A DNA stretch of 64,000 nt. It comes from Stenotrophomonas sp. NA06056 (GTDB lineage: Bacteria > Pseudomonadota > Gammaproteobacteria > Xanthomonadales > Xanthomonadaceae). The stretch is taken from positions 4,267,501 through 4,331,500 of the forward strand of contig NZ_CP054931.1 in assembly GCF_013364355.1 (NCBI RefSeq), in the 5' to 3' direction. This document shows, in pieces, positions 48,506 through 57,227 of this stretch. Positions within the stretch are counted from its first letter, which is position 1; each line of letters starts with the position of its first letter. Below the pieces are notes generated by a model. The model made no database searches, had not been told where the DNA came from, and worked only from the letters and a program-made list of their open reading frames with translations. Both the position numbers and the translations under genes were made by a program.

Positions 48506-49444
48506 ATGCGTATCCTGATCCTCGGCGCCGGCGGTACCGGCGGTTACTTCGGTGGTCGCCTGGCACAGGCGGGCGTGGACGTGACCTTCCTCGTTCGCCC
48601 TGCCCGCGCCGCGCAGCTGGATCGCGATGGTCTGGTGCTGCGCAGCCCGGTAGGCGATGCCACGTTCCCGGTGCAGCATGTCACCGCAGATGCCCTGCCG
48701 ACGCTGGCTGCGGACGCGCCGTTCGATCTGGTGATCCTGAGCTGCAAGGCCTACGACCTGGACAGCTCGATAGATGCCATCGCACCGGCCGTGGGTGCGG
48801 GCACCGCCGTGCTGCCGATCCTCAACGGCCTGCACCACTACAACGCGCTCGACGCGCGCTTCGGCCGCGACGCGGTACTCGGCGGGCTGTGCTTCATCAG
48901 TGCGACCAAGGCGCCCGATGGTGCCGTGCTGCATCTGGGCAAGCCGGCCAAGCTGACCTTCGGCGAACGCGATGGCGGTGCGATCTCCACGCGCGTGCAG
49001 GCATTCGCTGCAGCCTGTGCGCAGGCGAATCTCGATCATCTGGCCAGCGAGCGCATCGGCCAGGAACAGTGGATCAAGTACACGTTCCTCACCGCGCTGG
49101 CGGCGGCTACCTGCCTGCTGCGTGCGGACATCGGTACCATCATGGCCACCGACAACGGCGAGGCCATCGTGCGTGGGCTCTACGACGAATGCCTGGCGGT
49201 GGCCGGAGCGGCGGGCGAACCGGTGCCGGACGCTGCGCAGGACACCGCGCGTGGCACCCTGACCCAAGCGGGTTCGGCGTTGAAGGCATCAATGCTGCGC
49301 GATCTGGAAGCCGGCCAACAGGTGGAAGCCACTCAGATCGTCGGCGACATGCTGGCGCGTGCACGCGCCGCTGGCCAGGAAGCGTTGCTGCTGCAGGTAG
49401 CCTACAGCAGCCTGCAGGCCTATCAGGCCCAGCGCGCGAGCTGA
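48506..49444 (+). CDS. panE: 2-dehydropantoate 2-reductase family protein (PanE-like)
   Basis: A 312-residue NADPH-dependent reductase of the ketopantoate reductase family. The N-terminal GAGGTGGYFGG (7-17) binds NADPH; LVILSCKAYD carries a conserved Lys at 81; EQWIKYTFLTALAA carries the catalytic Lys; SMLRDLEAGQQVEATQIVGDML is the C-terminal signature. PanE reduces ketopantoate to pantoate for coenzyme A. Paralogues with other substrates exist, so the exact role is likely but not certain. ATG 48506 avoids the hairpin repeats upstream. Confidence 0.85.
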   Translation: MRILILGAGGTGGYFGGRLAQAGVDVTFLVRPARAAQLDRDGLVLRSPVGDATFPVQHVTADALPTLAADAPFDLVILSCKAYDLDSSIDAIAPAVGAGTAVLPILNGLHHYNALDARFGRDAVLGGLCFISATKAPDGAVLHLGKPAKLTFGERDGGAISTRVQAFAAACAQANLDHLASERIGQEQWIKYTFLTALAAATCLLRADIGTIMATDNGEAIVRGLYDECLAVAGAAGEPVPDAAQDTARGTLTQAGSALKASMLRDLEAGQQVEATQIVGDMLARARAAGQEALLLQVAYSSLQAYQAQRAS

Positions 49445-49448
49445 GCCG

Positions 49449-50372
49449 ATGAGCATGCCTGGCCCGTTGCCGAAGCGGGTACTGATCCTCGGCATGGGCT
49501 GGAGTGGGCGCGTGTTGGCCGCGCGCCTTCAGGCCCAGGGCGTACAGGTGGAAGGCACGGTGCGCGATCCGGCCTCGGCGCCTGACGACGGCCTGCAGCG
49601 TCATCAGCTGCAGACCGACGCTGCGCTCTCGCCAACCCTGCTCGATGCCATCGCACACGCCGACGCGGTGCTGTGCAGCGTGCCACCCGATGCCGAGGGC
49701 GACCCGGCGCTGCGTCTGCTGCATGCCGCGTTGCGCGACAGCGCGTCACTGCGTTGGCTTGGCTACCTGTCGTCGACCTCGGTCTACGGTGACCGCGACG
49801 GTGGCTGGATCGACGAGAGCAGCGTTGCCGATGCCACAGATCCCGTGGGCGTGCAGCGTCGACTTGCCGAAACGCAGTGGCGTGCGCTGGCGGAGGCGCG
49901 TGGCATCGCATCGGCGGTGTTCCGCCTGCCAGGCCTCTATGGGCCCGGGCGCAATGCACTGCTGCAGTTGGCGCAGGGCCGCGCGCGGCACGTGGTGCGG
50001 CCAGGGCTCGCGTTCAATCGTCTGCACGTCGATGACCTCGCAGCAGTAGTGATCGCTGCGATGCGACGTCCCACGACCCATGCGCTGTATCTGCCGAGCG
50101 ATGACGAGCCCGCGCCGCCGCAGGAGGTACTGGCCTTCGCCGCGCAGCTGGGGGGATTTGCCATACCGCCCGCAGTGGCCTGGAATGATCCATCGCTCAG
50201 CGCGACATTGCGGCGCTTCTACCAGAGCAACAAGCGCATCGACAGCCGCGGCACGCGCGAAGCGCTGGACTGGACCCCACGGTTTCCAACGTATCGGGAA
50301 GGGCTGACGGATCTTGCCGCTTCGCTCGCCGGGCATGGCCCGGCGCTACCGGATCCGGGCGTTCACGGCTGA
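49449..50372 (+). CDS. NAD(P)-dependent epimerase/reductase-like protein (YeeZ type)
   Basis: A 307-residue atypical SDR. The nucleotide motif is LILGMGWSGRVLAARL near residues 12-27; LGYLSSTSVYGD and FRLPGLYGPGRNAL resemble sugar epimerases; KRIDSRGTREALDWTPRFPTYREGL is a YeeZ-family ending. The last ~16 residues (from SLAGHGPALPDPG) are encoded by a SMAG palindrome and its flank, so the C-terminus is not ancestral. It starts four bases after the panE-like gene and is probably cotranscribed. Substrate unknown. Confidence 0.85.
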   Translation: MSMPGPLPKRVLILGMGWSGRVLAARLQAQGVQVEGTVRDPASAPDDGLQRHQLQTDAALSPTLLDAIAHADAVLCSVPPDAEGDPALRLLHAALRDSASLRWLGYLSSTSVYGDRDGGWIDESSVADATDPVGVQRRLAETQWRALAEARGIASAVFRLPGLYGPGRNALLQLAQGRARHVVRPGLAFNRLHVDDLAAVVIAAMRRPTTHALYLPSDDEPAPPQEVLAFAAQLGGFAIPPAVAWNDPSLSATLRRFYQSNKRIDSRGTREALDWTPRFPTYREGLTDLAASLAGHGPALPDPGVHG

Positions 50373-50433
50373 CGGGTAGTGCCGGCTGCTGGCCGGCAGC
50401 ACAATCTGATTGCCGGCCAGCGGCCGGCACTAC
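50327..50433. repeat. SMAG inside the YeeZ-type gene end plus a SMAG pair
   Basis: A GCGCCGGGC-subtype copy (50327-50349) lies within the coding sequence; then inverted copies 50376-50398 (one substitution) and 50411-50433 of the GTGCCGGCC subtype fill the gap to the convergent tatD gene. Confidence 0.85.
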
Positions 50434-50443
50434 CGTTTGCCGA

Positions 50444-51241
50444 TCAGGCGGCGTCCGGCAATCGGAAGAACGCACGCGCTGCGGCCGTGGCGTTCGCTGC
50501 CGTGGTCGCCACATCCTCGCCACGATCCCGCGCCAGCTCGTCCACGATGTGCGACAGGAACATCGGTTCGTTGCGGCGATCCTTCGGCATCGGCTTCAAC
50601 GTACGCGGCAGCAGGTACGGCGCATCGGTCTCGATCATCAACCGGTTGGCCGGAACGTTCTTCACCAGCTCGCGCAGGTGCCCGCCGCGGCGCTCGTCGC
50701 ACAGCCAGCCGGTGATGCCGATGTACCAGTCCTGGTCCAGGTAATCGAACAGCTCCTGGCGCTCGCCGGTGAAGCAGTGCACCACGGCCGGGCCGATGCG
50801 GCCTCCAAAGTTCTTCATCTGCGCCATGAAATCGGCATGTGCATCGCGCTGGTGCAGGAACAACGGCTTGCCGTTGTCTGCAGCCAACTGCAGCTGGCGT
50901 TCGAAGGCCCGGTGCTGCGCCGGGCGCGGCGAGAAATCGCGGAAGTAGTCCAGCCCGCACTCGCCCACTGCCACGACTTCCGGGTGGGCATGCAGCGCAC
51001 GCATCTCCGCATCGCACTCGTCGGTGTATTCCACCGCGTGATGCGGATGAACGCCGGCGGTGGCGTACAGGAACCCCGGGTGCTGCTGCGCCAGCTGCAG
51101 GGCCAGCGGCGAATGCTCGCGGCTGGCACCGGTGATGATCATCTGCACCACACCGGCCTGGCGTGCGCGGTCCAGCACGGCATCGCGGTCGCGGTCGAAG
51201 GAGTCGTGGGTCAGGTTGGCGCCGATATCGATCAGATGCAT
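50444..51241 (-). CDS. tatD: TatD-family metal-dependent deoxyribonuclease
   Basis: A 265-residue TIM-barrel hydrolase. Metal ligands match the family: DIGANLTH at the start (where many TatD proteins have DxHxH), GECGLDYFRDFS with its Glu, HQRDAHADF, HCFTG, and IETDAPYLLP with the Asp. TatD is a 3'-5' exonuclease linked to DNA repair. ATG 51241 was chosen as the conserved MHLIDIGANLTH start. Divergent from hrpB with a short shared promoter region. Confidence 0.93.
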   Translation of the reverse strand: MHLIDIGANLTHDSFDRDRDAVLDRARQAGVVQMIITGASREHSPLALQLAQQHPGFLYATAGVHPHHAVEYTDECDAEMRALHAHPEVVAVGECGLDYFRDFSPRPAQHRAFERQLQLAADNGKPLFLHQRDAHADFMAQMKNFGGRIGPAVVHCFTGERQELFDYLDQDWYIGITGWLCDERRGGHLRELVKNVPANRLMIETDAPYLLPRTLKPMPKDRRNEPMFLSHIVDELARDRGEDVATTAANATAAARAFFRLPDAA

Positions 51242-51309
51242 GGGGGCAGCAGGGGCAGGAAAACCCGCGCATTGTACCCGTGCCCGCCATGGCCCCTTAT
51301 CCTTTGCAC

Positions 51310-53817
51310 ATGAACGCCCCGCAATTCCCCATTTCCCCGCTGCTGCCGCAGATCCAGCAGCACCTGGCCACGCACCCGCGGCTGGTGCTGGAAGCCCCGC
51401 CTGGCGCCGGCAAGACCACCCAGGTGCCGTTGGCGCTGCTCGATGCACCTTGGCTGCAGGGCCGCAGGATCATCCTGCTGGAACCTCGCCGGGTGGCCGC
51501 GCGCAGTGCCGCGATGTTCATGGCGCGCCAGCTCGGCGAGGAGGTCGGTGGCACCGTCGGCTACCGCATCCGCTTCGAGAACAAGGTGTCCGCGCGCACG
51601 CGCATCGAGGTGGTCACCGAGGGCATCCTGACCCGGATGCTGCAGGACGACCCGATGCTGGAAACCGTCGGCGCGATCCTGTTCGATGAATTCCACGAGC
51701 GCCACCTCAGCGGTGATCTGGGCCTGGCGCTGGCCCTGGACGTGCAGTCGCAGCTGCGCGACGACCTGCGGCTGCTGGTGATGTCGGCGACGCTGGACGG
51801 CGAGCGCCTGGCCCGCTTCCTCGATGCGCCGCGGCTGAGCAGTGAGGGCCGCAGCTATCCGGTAGCGATCAGCCACTTCCCGGCGCGGCGTGACGAGGCA
51901 CTCGAGCTGCAGGTGCGACGTGCCGCACAGCAGGCACTGGCCGAGCACCCCGGTGACCTGCTGGTGTTCCTGCCCGGCCAGCGTGAGATCGCCCGCGTGC
52001 AGGCAGGCCTGCAGGACAGTCTTGATGGCACTGCGGTGGACGTGCTGGCCCTGCACGGCGAACTGCCGGTGGAACAGCAGGCACGCGTGCTGCAGGCCTC
52101 CAGCGACGGCCGCCGCCGCGTGGTGCTGGCCACCAACGTTGCCGAATCCTCGGTGACCCTGCCCGGCGTTCGAGTGGTGATCGACAGCGGCCAGGCGCGC
52201 GAACCACGCTACGACCCCAACAGTGGGTTCACCCGTTTGGATGTGGTGGCCATCGCGCAGGCTTCGGCCGACCAGCGTGCCGGCCGTGCCGGGCGCGTGG
52301 CCGAGGGCGTGGCCTGGCGGCTGTGGCCGCAGTCGCAACGGCTGGAACCGCAGCGTCGCGCCGAGATCGACCAGGTTGAACTGGCCGGCCTCGCGCTGGA
52401 ACTGGCCGCCTGGGGCAGCAGTGACCTGCGCTTCCTCGACCCGCCACCGAGCGGGCCGATGGCCGCCGCCCGCGAACTGCTGCAGCGTCTGGGTGCGTTA
52501 TCCAGCAGCGGCGCGATCACCGCACTCGGTCGCCGCGTGCTGGCGCTGGGCACCCATCCGCGGATGGCCGCGATGCTGCTGGCCGCACCCAGTGCCCGCG
52601 CACAGGCCTTGGCCGCCGATCTTGCGGCATTGCTGGAAGCGCGCGACCCACTGCGCCAGGGCGGTGATGCATTGGCCGCTCGCTGGCGCGCGCTGGCGGC
52701 CTTCCGCAATGGCCGTGCGCCCGCCGATGCCAATCGCAGCGGCCTGGCCGCCATCGATGCCGCTGCCAAGCAGTGGCGCCGTCGCCTGCGCTGTGAAGCC
52801 ATGCCACCGGCCAGCATCGAGGCGCACGAACTGGGCGACCTGCTGGCCCATGCCTTCCCCGATCGCATTGCTTTCCAGCATCCGAACGACCCGCTGCGCT
52901 ACCTGCTGGCCAACGGTCGCAGTGCCCGCCTGCATGAGTTGAGCGACCTGCGTGGCGAACCGTGGCTGGTGGCCAGCGAACTGCGCTTCGAGGCACGCGA
53001 CGCGCTGCTGCTGCGCGCCGCGCCGGTGGATGAAGGCTATCTGCGCCGGAGCTGGCCCGACCGCTTCGTGACCGAAGACGCGGTGCGCTGGGATGACACG
53101 CGCCGCGCCCTGGTCGCGCTGCGCGAAACACGCTTCGACCGCATCGTGATGGACAGCCGCTCGGCGGGCCGGGTTGATCCGCAACTGGCGGCGCACGCGC
53201 TCACCAACGCCGTTGCCGAGCTCGGCCTGCAGGCATTGCCATGGACCGACGGTCTGCGCCAGTGGCAGGCGCGGGTGGAGTCGCTGCGACGCTGGATGCC
53301 CGACCTGGGCCTGCCCGACTGCAGTGATGCCGCATTGCTGGCCAACCGTGCGCAGTGGCTGCTGCCGGCGTTCGCTGGCAAGACACGGCTGGATGCGCTG
53401 GACGAGGCCAGTTTCGGCGAAGCGCTGAAGTTGCCGCTGGAATGGTCGCTGCGGCAGCTGGTCGAACGCCACGCGCCGACCCGGATCACCGTACCGTCAG
53501 GGCTGGAGCGGCCCATCACCTATGCGCTGGACAGCGAGAACGGCGAGCCGCTGCCGCCCGTGCTGGCGGTGAAGCTGCAGGAGTTGTTCGGGCTGGCCGA
53601 TACGCCGCGCATCGCCGATGGCCGGGTGCCGCTGACCCTGCACCTGCTGTCGCCGGGCGGCCGGCCGTTGCAGGTCACCCAGGATCTGCGCAATTTCTGG
53701 GAGAACACCTACGCCGAGGTGAAGAAGGAAATGAAGGGCCGTTACCCGCGCCACCCGTGGCCGGACGATCCATGGACAGCCACGGCGACCCACCGGGCCA
53801 AGCCGCGCGGGACGTAA
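51310..53817 (+). CDS. hrpB: ATP-dependent helicase HrpB
   Basis: An 835-residue DEAH-type helicase. Walker A APPGAGKTT at 29-37, motif II DEFH at 125-128, SATLDGERLARF, ATNVAESSVTLPGVRVVIDSG and QRAGRAGRV cover the helicase core; an HA2-like and HrpB C-terminal region follow to WENTYAEVKKEMKGRYPRHPWP. Function is not settled; some HrpB proteins act in RNA processing. ATG 51310 gives the standard N-terminus; ATG 51289 is an alternative. Despite its name it is unrelated to type III secretion regulators. Confidence 0.95.
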   Translation: MNAPQFPISPLLPQIQQHLATHPRLVLEAPPGAGKTTQVPLALLDAPWLQGRRIILLEPRRVAARSAAMFMARQLGEEVGGTVGYRIRFENKVSARTRIEVVTEGILTRMLQDDPMLETVGAILFDEFHERHLSGDLGLALALDVQSQLRDDLRLLVMSATLDGERLARFLDAPRLSSEGRSYPVAISHFPARRDEALELQVRRAAQQALAEHPGDLLVFLPGQREIARVQAGLQDSLDGTAVDVLALHGELPVEQQARVLQASSDGRRRVVLATNVAESSVTLPGVRVVIDSGQAREPRYDPNSGFTRLDVVAIAQASADQRAGRAGRVAEGVAWRLWPQSQRLEPQRRAEIDQVELAGLALELAAWGSSDLRFLDPPPSGPMAAARELLQRLGALSSSGAITALGRRVLALGTHPRMAAMLLAAPSARAQALAADLAALLEARDPLRQGGDALAARWRALAAFRNGRAPADANRSGLAAIDAAAKQWRRRLRCEAMPPASIEAHELGDLLAHAFPDRIAFQHPNDPLRYLLANGRSARLHELSDLRGEPWLVASELRFEARDALLLRAAPVDEGYLRRSWPDRFVTEDAVRWDDTRRALVALRETRFDRIVMDSRSAGRVDPQLAAHALTNAVAELGLQALPWTDGLRQWQARVESLRRWMPDLGLPDCSDAALLANRAQWLLPAFAGKTRLDALDEASFGEALKLPLEWSLRQLVERHAPTRITVPSGLERPITYALDSENGEPLPPVLAVKLQELFGLADTPRIADGRVPLTLHLLSPGGRPLQVTQDLRNFWENTYAEVKKEMKGRYPRHPWPDDPWTATATHRAKPRGT

Positions 53818-53945
53818 TGCGCGCCGACACCCCGCCCGTTCCTGAATGGCTGCGGTAGAGTCACACCACGCGCCCGCCTGACTGACATACCGTTTACGGG
53901 CAACAGGCGACACTGGACTTCGACCCGAGGCAAGGACACCCCCGC

Positions 53946-54335
53946 ATGAGCAAACTGACCGTAATCACCGACCGCGCCCTGGAGCGCGCCCTCGACCTGG
54001 CCCACACCGCGGGCGATGGCCTGAAGAGCGCCGGCGGCAGCCTGCGTCACCTCGGCCCGCAGGCCAGCGACTGGATCAAGACCGGCGCCGCGCTGGGTGC
54101 GGTGAAGACCGGCGGCAAGGCCGCCACCAAGTTCGCCCGCCGCAACCCTGCGGTGACCATCGCGGCGGCTGCCGTGGGCGTTGGCCTGCTGGGTTACGCG
54201 CTGTACCGCAAGCAGCAGAAGAAGAAGGCCGCCAATGGCCATGTCGTGAACGGCCAGGCCCAGCGCATCAACGCACGCGATCGCCGCAACGACACCGTAG
54301 TCGACGAACACAGCGATATCGGCAGCGACGCCTGA
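53946..54335 (+). CDS. Small protein with one membrane helix, unknown function
   Basis: A 129-residue protein: helical, Ala/Gly-rich N-terminal half with basic residues, a membrane segment (VTIAAAAVGVGLLGYALYR, about 75-93), then a polar, basic tail ending in acidic residues. The plan resembles small ElaB/YqjD-like ribosome- or envelope-associated proteins, but no family motif was recognised. Monocistronic, with palindromes behind it. Confidence 0.7.
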   Translation: MSKLTVITDRALERALDLAHTAGDGLKSAGGSLRHLGPQASDWIKTGAALGAVKTGGKAATKFARRNPAVTIAAAAVGVGLLGYALYRKQQKKKAANGHVVNGQAQRINARDRRNDTVVDEHSDIGSDA

Positions 54336-54341
54336 TTGGCC

Positions 54342-54378
54342 GGGGTCGGATCCCTTCCGCAGGAAGGGCTCTGACCCC
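54342..54378. repeat. Imperfect inverted repeat (GGGGTC...GACCCC)
   Basis: GGGGTCGGATCCCTTCC and its imperfect complement around GCA: a 17-bp stem with three mismatches. It has no GTAG end, so it is not SMAG. Located between convergent genes. Confidence 0.7.
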
Positions 54379-54406
54379 ATGACGCTGCACGAGGGTCGGA
54401 CGCCGC

Positions 54407-54427
54407 AGGGCCTCCGGCCTTTTTTCT
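54407..54427 (+). terminator. Probable terminator after the 129-residue gene
   Basis: A short GGCC-TCC-GGCC stem followed by TTTTTTCTTT, immediately before the stop codon of the convergent RluE gene. The stem is short, so efficiency is uncertain. Confidence 0.5.
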
Positions 54428-54428
54428 T

Positions 54429-54968
54429 TCAGCCGATCTGCCGCCACTGCCCCGGCTGCAGGTCATCCAGCCGGTACGGCCCCATCGCAGCACGTACCAG
54501 GCGCAGCGTCGGCAGGTTCACGGCCGCGGTCATCCGCCGCACCTGGCGGTTGCGTCCTTCACGGATCGTGATCGCCAGCCAGCTGTCGGGCACCGTCTTG
54601 CGGAAGCGCACCGGCGGATCGCGGGGCCACAGATCAGGCGCGGGATCGAGGCGCTCGATCTTCGCCGGCAGTGTCGGTCCATCATTGAGCACCACGCCAT
54701 CCCGCAGCTGCTGCAGCTGTTCGTCGCTGGGCACGCCTTCCACCTGCACCCAATAGAGCTTGTCCGCCTTGTGCTTCGGGTCGGTCAGCTTGTGCGCCAG
54801 CGTGCCGTTGTCGGTCAGCAGCAGCAGGCCTTCACTGTCATGGTCGAGACGGCCGGCAGCGTAGACCCGCGGCGGCAAACCGAAACCGGCCAATGTCGGC
54901 CGCGGCGGCACGCTGCGGTCGGTGAACTGGCAAAGCACGTTGAACGGCTTGTTGAAGGCAATCAGCAT
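54429..54968 (-). CDS. rluE: 23S rRNA pseudouridine synthase RluE
   Basis: A 179-residue RsuA/RluB/E/F-family enzyme without an S4 domain. The catalytic Asp is D42 in AAGRLDHDSEGLLLLT; the family ending EGRNRQVRRMTAAVNLPTLRLVR is complete. RluE modifies U2457 (E. coli numbering) of 23S rRNA. The short length and absence of S4 fit RluE rather than RsuA or RluB. Monocistronic. Confidence 0.88.
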   Translation of the reverse strand: MLIAFNKPFNVLCQFTDRSVPPRPTLAGFGLPPRVYAAGRLDHDSEGLLLLTDNGTLAHKLTDPKHKADKLYWVQVEGVPSDEQLQQLRDGVVLNDGPTLPAKIERLDPAPDLWPRDPPVRFRKTVPDSWLAITIREGRNRQVRRMTAAVNLPTLRLVRAAMGPYRLDDLQPGQWRQIG

Positions 54969-55028
54969 CGCGGGGACGGCAGGCGGTGGTGACGCATTGT
55001 CCCACGCCGCGCTGCGCGCAACCGACCT

Positions 55029-55107
55029 GTAGAGCCGAGCCGATGCTCGGCTGCTGTTGCGTTCCGTCGCGCTGTGCGCGATGAGCCGAGCATGGGCTCG
55101 GCTCTAC
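55029..55107. repeat. SMAG pair, GAGCCGAGC subtype
   Basis: Copies at 55029-55052 (GTAG at left) and 55083-55107 (CTAC at right), GTAG ends outward, between the rluE start and the methyltransferase-like stop codon. Confidence 0.85.
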
Positions 55108-55143
55108 AGTGGGGAATCCGCGCTGACAGTACGACGTGCCGGC

Positions 55144-56001
55144 TTACGGCTTCACGAAACGCAGGGTCATGCGGTCGCTTTCACCGATGGCCTGGTACTT
55201 GGCATCGTCCGCCTTGTCGTGCTGGTTGGTCGGCGGCAGGGTCCACACGCCATTCGGATGGTCCTTGGTATCGCGCGGGTTGGCATTGACCTCGGTGCGA
55301 GCATCGAGCTTGAAGCCGGCGGCCTCGGCCATCGCGATCACCTGCTGCTGGCCCACATAACCGGTATCGTCATCATCGGCCACATCAGCCTTGGCGCGAT
55401 GTTCGACCACACCGAGCACGCCGCCCGGCTTGAGTACGTTGAAGAAGCCCTGGAACATGCCCTGCGCCTGGCCGGCCTTGCGCCAGTTGTGCACGTTGCG
55501 GAACGTCAGCACCACATCGGCCGAGTTGGCCGCGCCGAACACCGGTTTGGCCGGGTCGTAGGCGATCACGGCCGTCTTGTCGAACTGTGCCGGTGCGGCG
55601 GCGTACTTCTTTTCCAGGCTGTCGCGGCTGCGCTGCTGGTAGTCGCGGCCGCGACCTTCCGCCACGGCCTGCGGGTCGACCACTGCGGCGATGTAATGGC
55701 CTTTGTCACGCAGCAGCGGCGCCAGGATTTCCGAGTACCAGCCATTGCCGGGCGTGATCTCGATGACGGTCTTTTCCGGCGCCACGCCGAAGAAGCCCAG
55801 CGTCTGCGCAGGATGACGGAAACCGTCGCGCTTGATGTTGGCCGGGTCGCGGGTCGGGGCCTTCACCGCCGCATCGATGACCGGCGACACCTGGATCTTT
55901 GCCGGTGCGACCGTGGCCGGTGCAGCGAATGCGGGAACGGCGACCAGCAGCGCCGAGGCAAGCAGCACACGGCAACCACGCAGGGATGAGGCAGCAATCA
56001 T
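55144..56001 (-). CDS. Exported class I methyltransferase-like protein (COG4798 type)
   Basis: A 285-residue protein with a Sec signal peptide (about residues 1-27, ending in AFA). The mature part is a SAM-methyltransferase-like fold: TVIEITPGNGWYSEILAPLL (motif I), ADVVLTFRNVHNW, and NVLKPGGVLGVVEHRAK. SAM is cytosolic, so a periplasmic methyltransferase is puzzling; the protein may be inactive, bind another ligand, or be exported for another role. ATG 56001 was chosen since it begins a proper signal sequence. Confidence 0.8.
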   Translation of the reverse strand: MIAASSLRGCRVLLASALLVAVPAFAAPATVAPAKIQVSPVIDAAVKAPTRDPANIKRDGFRHPAQTLGFFGVAPEKTVIEITPGNGWYSEILAPLLRDKGHYIAAVVDPQAVAEGRGRDYQQRSRDSLEKKYAAAPAQFDKTAVIAYDPAKPVFGAANSADVVLTFRNVHNWRKAGQAQGMFQGFFNVLKPGGVLGVVEHRAKADVADDDDTGYVGQQQVIAMAEAAGFKLDARTEVNANPRDTKDHPNGVWTLPPTNQHDKADDAKYQAIGESDRMTLRFVKP

Positions 56002-56170
56002 CGGGGCGACTCCAGCGGAAGATGCGGCGAGACTAGCAGCCGCCGCGCCGCAGGTGTTCACAAAACGTTAGCCGCGTGCGCGTCGCGGAACACAGTTTTG
56101 TGGTCAGCGCCGCAGCGCGGTCACACATCGCGCTCTATCCTGAAGGACTTCCCCCAAGGAGTCCGTGCCC

Positions 56171-57127
56171 ATGACGGCAACCCATGAACTGGGCCGTTCC
56201 GGCCTGCATGCAGCTCCGCTCGCCTTCGGTGGCAACGTGTTCGGCTGGAGCGCCGATGAGAAGGCCAGCTTCGCCCTGCTGGATGCCTTCGTCGATGCCG
56301 GCTTCAACCTGGTCGACACCGCTGACGTGTACTCGGCGTGGGTGCCGGGCAACCAGGGTGGCGAGTCGGAGACCCTGCTCGGCAAGTGGTTCGCGCGCAG
56401 CGGCAAGCGCGACAAGGTGGTGCTGGCGACCAAGGTGGCCAAATGGGCCGAGCGGCCCGGCTTGAGCCCGGACAACATCGATGCCGCGGTGGAAGATTCG
56501 CTGCGTCGCCTGCAGACCGATGTGATCGATCTGTACCAGGCCCACGAGGACGATGAATCCACACCGCTGGAGGCTACCCTGGCGGCGTTCGGTCGCCTGA
56601 TCGAGGCCGGCAAGGTGCGCGCGATCGGCGCGTCCAACTACAGTGCCGCGCGCCTGGCCGAAGCCTTGAAGGTGTCCACCGACTACAAGCTGCCGCGTTA
56701 CGAAACCCTGCAGCCGGAGTACAACCTGTACGACCGCGCCGGCTACGAGAAGGAACTGGAACCGTTGGTGCAACGCGAGCAGATCGGCGTGATCAACTAC
56801 TACGCCCTGGCCAGTGGCTTCCTCAGTGGCAAGTACCGCACGCCGGACGATGCCGGCAAGAGCAGCGCGCGTGGCGCTACCGTGGTCAAGCGCTACCTGA
56901 ACCCGCGTGGGCTGCGCATCCTGCAGGCGCTGGATGATGTGGCCAGCAAGCACAACGCCACTGCCGCGCAGATCGCGCTGGCCTGGCAGATCGCACGGCC
57001 GTCGATCACCGCGCCGATCGTCAGCGCCACCAGCGTGGAACAGCTGCACGACCTGCTGGCGGCGGCGAACGTGGGGTTGAGCGTGCAGGACGTGGCGCAG
57101 CTGGATGTGGCCAGCGTGGAAGGTTGA
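56171..57127 (+). CDS. Aldo/keto reductase
   Basis: A 318-residue NADPH-dependent TIM-barrel reductase. Catalytic tetrad: D49, Y54 (VDTADVYS), K88 (ATKVAKW) and H125 (YQAHEDD). The family of YajO/YccK-like AKRs is likely; substrate unknown. A GTG at 56165 two codons earlier is an alternative start; AAGGAG sits 5-11 bases upstream of it. Monocistronic. Confidence 0.9.
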   Translation: MTATHELGRSGLHAAPLAFGGNVFGWSADEKASFALLDAFVDAGFNLVDTADVYSAWVPGNQGGESETLLGKWFARSGKRDKVVLATKVAKWAERPGLSPDNIDAAVEDSLRRLQTDVIDLYQAHEDDESTPLEATLAAFGRLIEAGKVRAIGASNYSAARLAEALKVSTDYKLPRYETLQPEYNLYDRAGYEKELEPLVQREQIGVINYYALASGFLSGKYRTPDDAGKSSARGATVVKRYLNPRGLRILQALDDVASKHNATAAQIALAWQIARPSITAPIVSATSVEQLHDLLAAANVGLSVQDVAQLDVASVEG

Positions 57128-57135
57128 GGAATGGC

Positions 57136-57219
57136 GGTGCCGGCCAACGTCGGCACCGTTCAATGGATCCGCGTCACTCGCGGATGCACCAGCCCAGTAG
57201 ATCCACGCCGTGCGTGGAT
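57136..57219. repeat. SMAG-like palindromes after the aldo/keto reductase
   Basis: A GGTGCCGGCC-AACG-TCGGCACC palindrome (57136-57157) without GTAG and a GTAGATCCACGC copy (57197-57219), between convergent genes. Confidence 0.75.
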
Positions 57220-57227
57220 GCACTGCC

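Noticed and set aside
51289..51309. Earlier ATG as the start of hrpB
   Set aside because: It would add seven residues (MAPYPLH) not typical of the family. Possible, but ATG 51310 is preferred.
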